A program made the translations under genes and the position numbers. This document shows positions 60,061 through 64,000 of a stretch of DNA of 64,000 nt, in pieces. The stretch lies in assembly GCA_030407005.1 (NCBI GenBank), contig JAUDYN010000004.1, positions 1-64,000 on the forward strand, read 5' to 3'. The stretch comes from Desarmillaria ectypa (lineage: Eukaryota > Basidiomycota > Agaricomycetes > Agaricales > Physalacriaceae). Every line of letters begins with the position of its first letter. Position 1 is the stretch's first letter. The notes beneath the pieces are model-generated. The model was not told where the DNA came from, did no database searches, and worked only from the letters and a program-made list of their open reading frames with translations.

Positions 60061-60894
60061 GAGGAGTACTCCTGGGTGACAGGGTTCAGTCTCACTACCC
60101 GAGCTACCAGGTGACAACCCCTTGAAAATTAACCACCGAAATTCTTTGTCGAGCAGTCCTCGCGATGAATGTGAGTATCCAGAACGTTTCACCTTTATTA
60201 AATGCCGATGTGTATGGCCATTGATGTGGCTAGACATGTGTTTTCTCGGGCCCGGCTATCCTCTGAACATGATCACCGCCAATATGCTCAGACGGAGCAA
60301 ATGACTGGGTAAAAGATGGCCTACGGCTCTGTTCCCCATTATGTGCGAGCACATGTTTCCGAGCCTTGGTTTTTTTATCGCCTTGTTTGCAGTCATCGGC
60401 GCTGGGAGATAGATACAGCGTGTTGAACCGTGAGGGTCTCATTGCACTTCCTTCTACCTCTTTCGTTGTACTTGGTGGACTTCCGTAGTCATCCGAGAAG
60501 AAAGATCATCCTGGCAGAATGGACACTGTCCAAACGGATATCCTAGATAGTAAGCTTGCTCGTAGCTACTGTTCGCTGTTTCGCTGATCTTCACTTCTAG
60601 ATTTCATCGGCAAGGACTCAGGACTCATTTTCGACAATATCTGATACCCTTAGATTGACTACCAGTGGTTTCCGCTGGCTAGACACATGCGGCATGCAAT
60701 TCGTTTTCTTACCCCTTGACGCTGCTTAGATTTATTTCGGCTACAGCCTAAATGTGTCGCTCAATGGAGACAACACGCGGAAATTCCATTGTATCAATCT
60801 CTTTCTGCTTGTGTTGTCCCGCCATTTGATCGCCTTACTTGGGTCTGTTTTCGAACTGCGCTGTTCTGATCTCAGTCTGCTATTGGCGACGTAC

Positions 60895-61110
60895 CTTTGG
60901 CGGGCCTGAACATGATTAAACTAGACTTGCTACCCACACACGCCAAGAATAAGGTTGATCCATTCGTGCTTGGCTGGCTGTCTTTAGGTGTGTCAGTATT
61001 CTACCTCCTAGGTGGAAATCCCTAACGAATAGCATGTTCTATCAGCGACACGTCATCGGTTGTCTCTCGGCATTTGTGACTATATCTGGATTCAGATAGG
61101 CCATTCGCTA
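60895..61110 (+). repeat. Diverged repeat R5, copy b
   Basis: GGGCCTGAACATGATTAAACT, then CATGTTCTATCAGCGACACG and CATCGGTTGTCTCTCGGC-type blocks match copy a without the LTR. It overlaps the start of a 105-codon ORF (61060-61377) with no known domain. Confidence 0.5.
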
Positions 61111-64000
61111 TCCGCCCGAGTCCCAGAGTATACCGCCCTGAACGGGAACAGGACCTTGCAAATATTACTGGTTGCGACATATGTGTCCAGCATCATTCGC
61201 TATCAAAGCTATCAAATGTGTGTTCACAGTTCTTCGGTACCAGTTCCATCTCCGCTTCAACCGATGGTCCGATCCTCCTTGAAACGGCGTGTTGAGTCTT
61301 CTCGAGGCCATCACCGCAGCATTTCATGTACATCAATGTTGTATGCCAAACATCTCCCCGCACGATACCGTGTTTGACCTTTTACCAGACACCTGACGTA
61401 TTCATTTCCTCGACAAGAGCAAGCTGCGTCCCAGCTGGCGATGTGACTGGGAGAATTCCTTGGGACGCCAAGTCTTTCTTTCTCGTGTCGATGCTCGTAT
61501 GACCTTCAATGATGACCTCGAGGGTATCTATGATATATCATCTCTGACATCTCTACAACGATGTCTTGGTCTTGCTCTGTTCGGGAAAATTCTACGTGTG
61601 GGAGATTATTAGCAGGACTTTGCATGAATCGAGGATTACGCTTTCAGGACGTAGTCTCCAAGCACGTTGCCACATGCATTCGTCGCACCAAAAGAGGAAT
61701 GCATGTATGATCATCCAATTATCCGGCAGAAGATACAGGAAGGGGATGAGATTGAGTTGTATTTACTGAAGATAGAGTAGTAGTTTAGATATTCCTCATT
61801 CCTTGGTACGTTCATGATGGTCCCGAAACTTCGTAAAATCTACAGACCTCAATTACACAATATTATGATCTACGCGACGCCGAGCAGACGTGGAAACCAG
61901 TCTGGGATCAAATGCACTGGCTTAAATCTTTTCTGCTTCTCTTTCAATGAGCGGTTGAATCTGGGTCCTCAAACTCAAAACTTTATTTGCTACATCACCC
62001 AATGCAACAGTGCTCTAGACCCTCGTCTTCGGTTGAAGCTTAGGGACCCGCCTGCTGTTGTGCTTTTCTACATATCTGAAACTCATTGCTCTCCCATCTT
62101 GAATCGAGTTTCCCTCCGTATCCACTTCTACCGTCTCCAAGGTTCTGTCTCGCTGTCATGGATCTTTACTAGTTTCTATATTTAGTCTTCACTTTCCTTA
62201 CCTTTCTTTTCATTTCGACGTAGCGTAGGAAATTGCTCGACGTTTCTTCTCTAAATTTCCTCTAGTAAGTTCTACAATAATGCCATAGTACTTAACCTGT
62301 ACGAAAATTCCTGAAAGGGCATCTCAAATCCACTTTGTTAAACTGCGCTACTTCGTGCGAACCTTGAGTGATTGAGTTCGACTACGCCTAGCGCTTGCGA
62401 AACCTACTCGGGTTCCTTCGTAGGTAATCGAACTTACAACTCTCTTCGCTATTCTTCGTATCATAGACTATATTCGAGTTGTACTTAGCTCGTACATCGT
62501 CTATACTAAGCTTATTCTCAACACCTGCAAGTTTGTCGACGGAGGTTCCATCTCACTCACAAACCTAAGAAAGATGGTTTCGCTATTGTCTTGTGACAAC
62601 TGGCGGAGAATGCGATGATATTGATTGCCGCTTAGATATCATCTCAAGGTTGGGTGATATACGGTGCTTCAAGTTTTGGAGTTTCCGCTGGTGTATGAAG
62701 AGAAACGTGCTGCCTCCCCAGAGAAGCAACAGTGTTACTAGAGCTCTTATTACTGCACCAATAATGATGAATGTTTCACGTTTTCGATGTTGAGATAAGA
62801 ACTCGTGATGATATCAGCCAAGTATTCAAATGTCAGAACAGGTTACAAAGAAGCGGTTCGTTGGTGGGATGCAGTGAACGCAGAAGAGTGACCGACAAGT
62901 TTTCTGTTATTAGACTTAAGTTGAATGTTTGAAATATGAAGTAAATCAGGTGTTAGTTGCAACTGTGACAGAAGAAAGGTAAGTAGACATCTTAGTAACA
63001 GATTGGTACCAAGGCGGTATAAATAGACGTGCCTGTGGTTTACCTCCGGCTCCATTCCTGACACCAGGCGCAAGGTTCTTCAGGTGATATCTCCAGTTAT
63101 GAATCATAAAATAGTTCCCCCTCATACAGACCAAGTGACTGTAAGTGCACAAGCCAAGAGAATCACAGAGGATTTTGTTTCCGCAGTTCCCACTAATTAG
63201 CTAGATCGTGACCAGCACTCGAGGTCCTGATAGCGGCGCGACGGCCTCGACCAAACTGATGCATAACAAGGGTACCTAAAGAATTGATACATCAAAGTGT
63301 GTAGCATGCACATAACCTTGATACCTTGATTAAATGGACTGTTCCTACCGGTTGGAAATGTCAGCTACAGAGAGGCTGCCTACCCCTGCCCATCCTTGGA
63401 CCTCGCCGCCTGCTGACGTGTTCTGCTTCTGAACCTAAGAATCACTTGACGTGCGTGCTATCATGAACTCACGTCACACAGGAACCAGAAGCATTTTCCT
63501 CTCTCATATGATTATAAGATCGAACTTCGGTATTTCAGCTGTCGTGCTGTGCGCTGTTTCTTATGTTATAAGAGGGAAGCGGTAGAAAATGAATTGCATA
63601 GCAAAGATACATATAGGTAGTATGTACAATAGTATTGGCTTGTTGCGTTCAAGGGCAAAATGGGAGCGAGAGCTGAGCCATAGGATCGTGACCAATGTAA
63701 TGCCGCGGGAGCGATCCAGCCTGCGGTTCATACGAGTGCATTCCAAAGGTCCCTGCCCTATAGATCAAAGAAGTTAGTGATACCTAAACTATTAAGACTT
63801 ATTGGTAGTTCAGTTGCAAGGGGACACCGATTGTCTGGAATGGGTCTTTGAAGGTGTCGTTTTTATCGGAGATGAACAATATTGCTCTGTTCTCGTTAGG
63901 TTCTTAATGATCTGGTAATTCATTTCGATATGAGTCCTGTCATCAGGAGTTTTCACTGAACTTCTCAGGTGTTACAGTGGTGCGGCTCCGGATAACATCA
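61111..64000. other. Right-end region, no gene supported
   Basis: About 2.9 kb with only short ORFs lacking domains on either strand. The sequence near 62200-62560 is AT-rich with a small hairpin (ACCTAC...GTAGGT near 62402-62425). A gene with exons outside the window cannot be excluded at the right edge. Confidence 0.4.

Overview
This is nuclear DNA of a filamentous fungus, very probably a wood- or litter-decaying agaricomycete (Basidiomycota). The reasons are: genes cut by many GT-AG introns of about 45-60 bp; a class II (manganese-type) peroxidase, a family known only from Agaricomycetes; a laccase; F-box proteins with leucine-rich tails; a NACHT protein; and short solo LTRs. No prokaryotic operon, CRISPR array or plasmid origin was seen. 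Because exons are short, the best genes are nearly invisible as long ORFs. I joined them by hand from splice signals and family motifs, so exon edges are models. Layout: 0-2.5 kb holds a complete manganese peroxidase on the minus strand, with a decayed tandem repeat in its promoter carrying heat-shock-like and CCAAT motifs. 2.5-15.4 kb is gene-poor and built from old diverged duplications. 15.5-16.3 kb is a proline- and histidine-rich protein. 16.9-19.4 kb has one intact intron-containing tRNA-Ile followed by five decayed tRNA-like copies. 19.7-22.1 kb is a complete laccase (minus). 23.8-25.3 kb is an F-box protein. 27.0-27.8 kb holds solo LTRs, one nested in another, just upstream of a NACHT P-loop protein (28.3-30.3 kb). 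30.5-31.8 kb is a second F-box gene. 34.6-35.3 kb is an unknown protein; 37.5-38.6 kb a C2H2-like zinc-finger gene model; 38.9-39.2 kb a broken ABC-transporter fragment; 39.8-41.3 kb an unknown coiled-coil protein. 41.9-51.8 kb is a carbohydrate cluster: a secreted GH92 alpha-mannosidase and a secreted GH3 beta-glucosidase that converge tail to tail, then a divergent sugar transporter that has become a pseudogene. 52.2-53.8 kb is a third F-box/LRR gene, convergent with a full-length ABC transporter (53.9-56.5 kb). 56.5-64 kb is mostly non-coding and repeat-derived, with more solo LTRs, one inserted in opposite orientation into an older copy of itself. Working together: the peroxidase (with an H2O2 source not seen here) and the laccase attack lignin or phenolics outside the cell. 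GH92 and GH3 trim mannose from glycans and glucose from beta-glucosides, and the neighbouring transporter would once have imported released sugar. The NACHT and F-box genes belong to the rapidly evolving accessory repertoire of these fungi. The most notable unexplained signals are the regulatory-motif repeats in the peroxidase promoter, a CGG-N7-CCG palindrome shared by two LTR families, and the decayed tRNA-Ile array.
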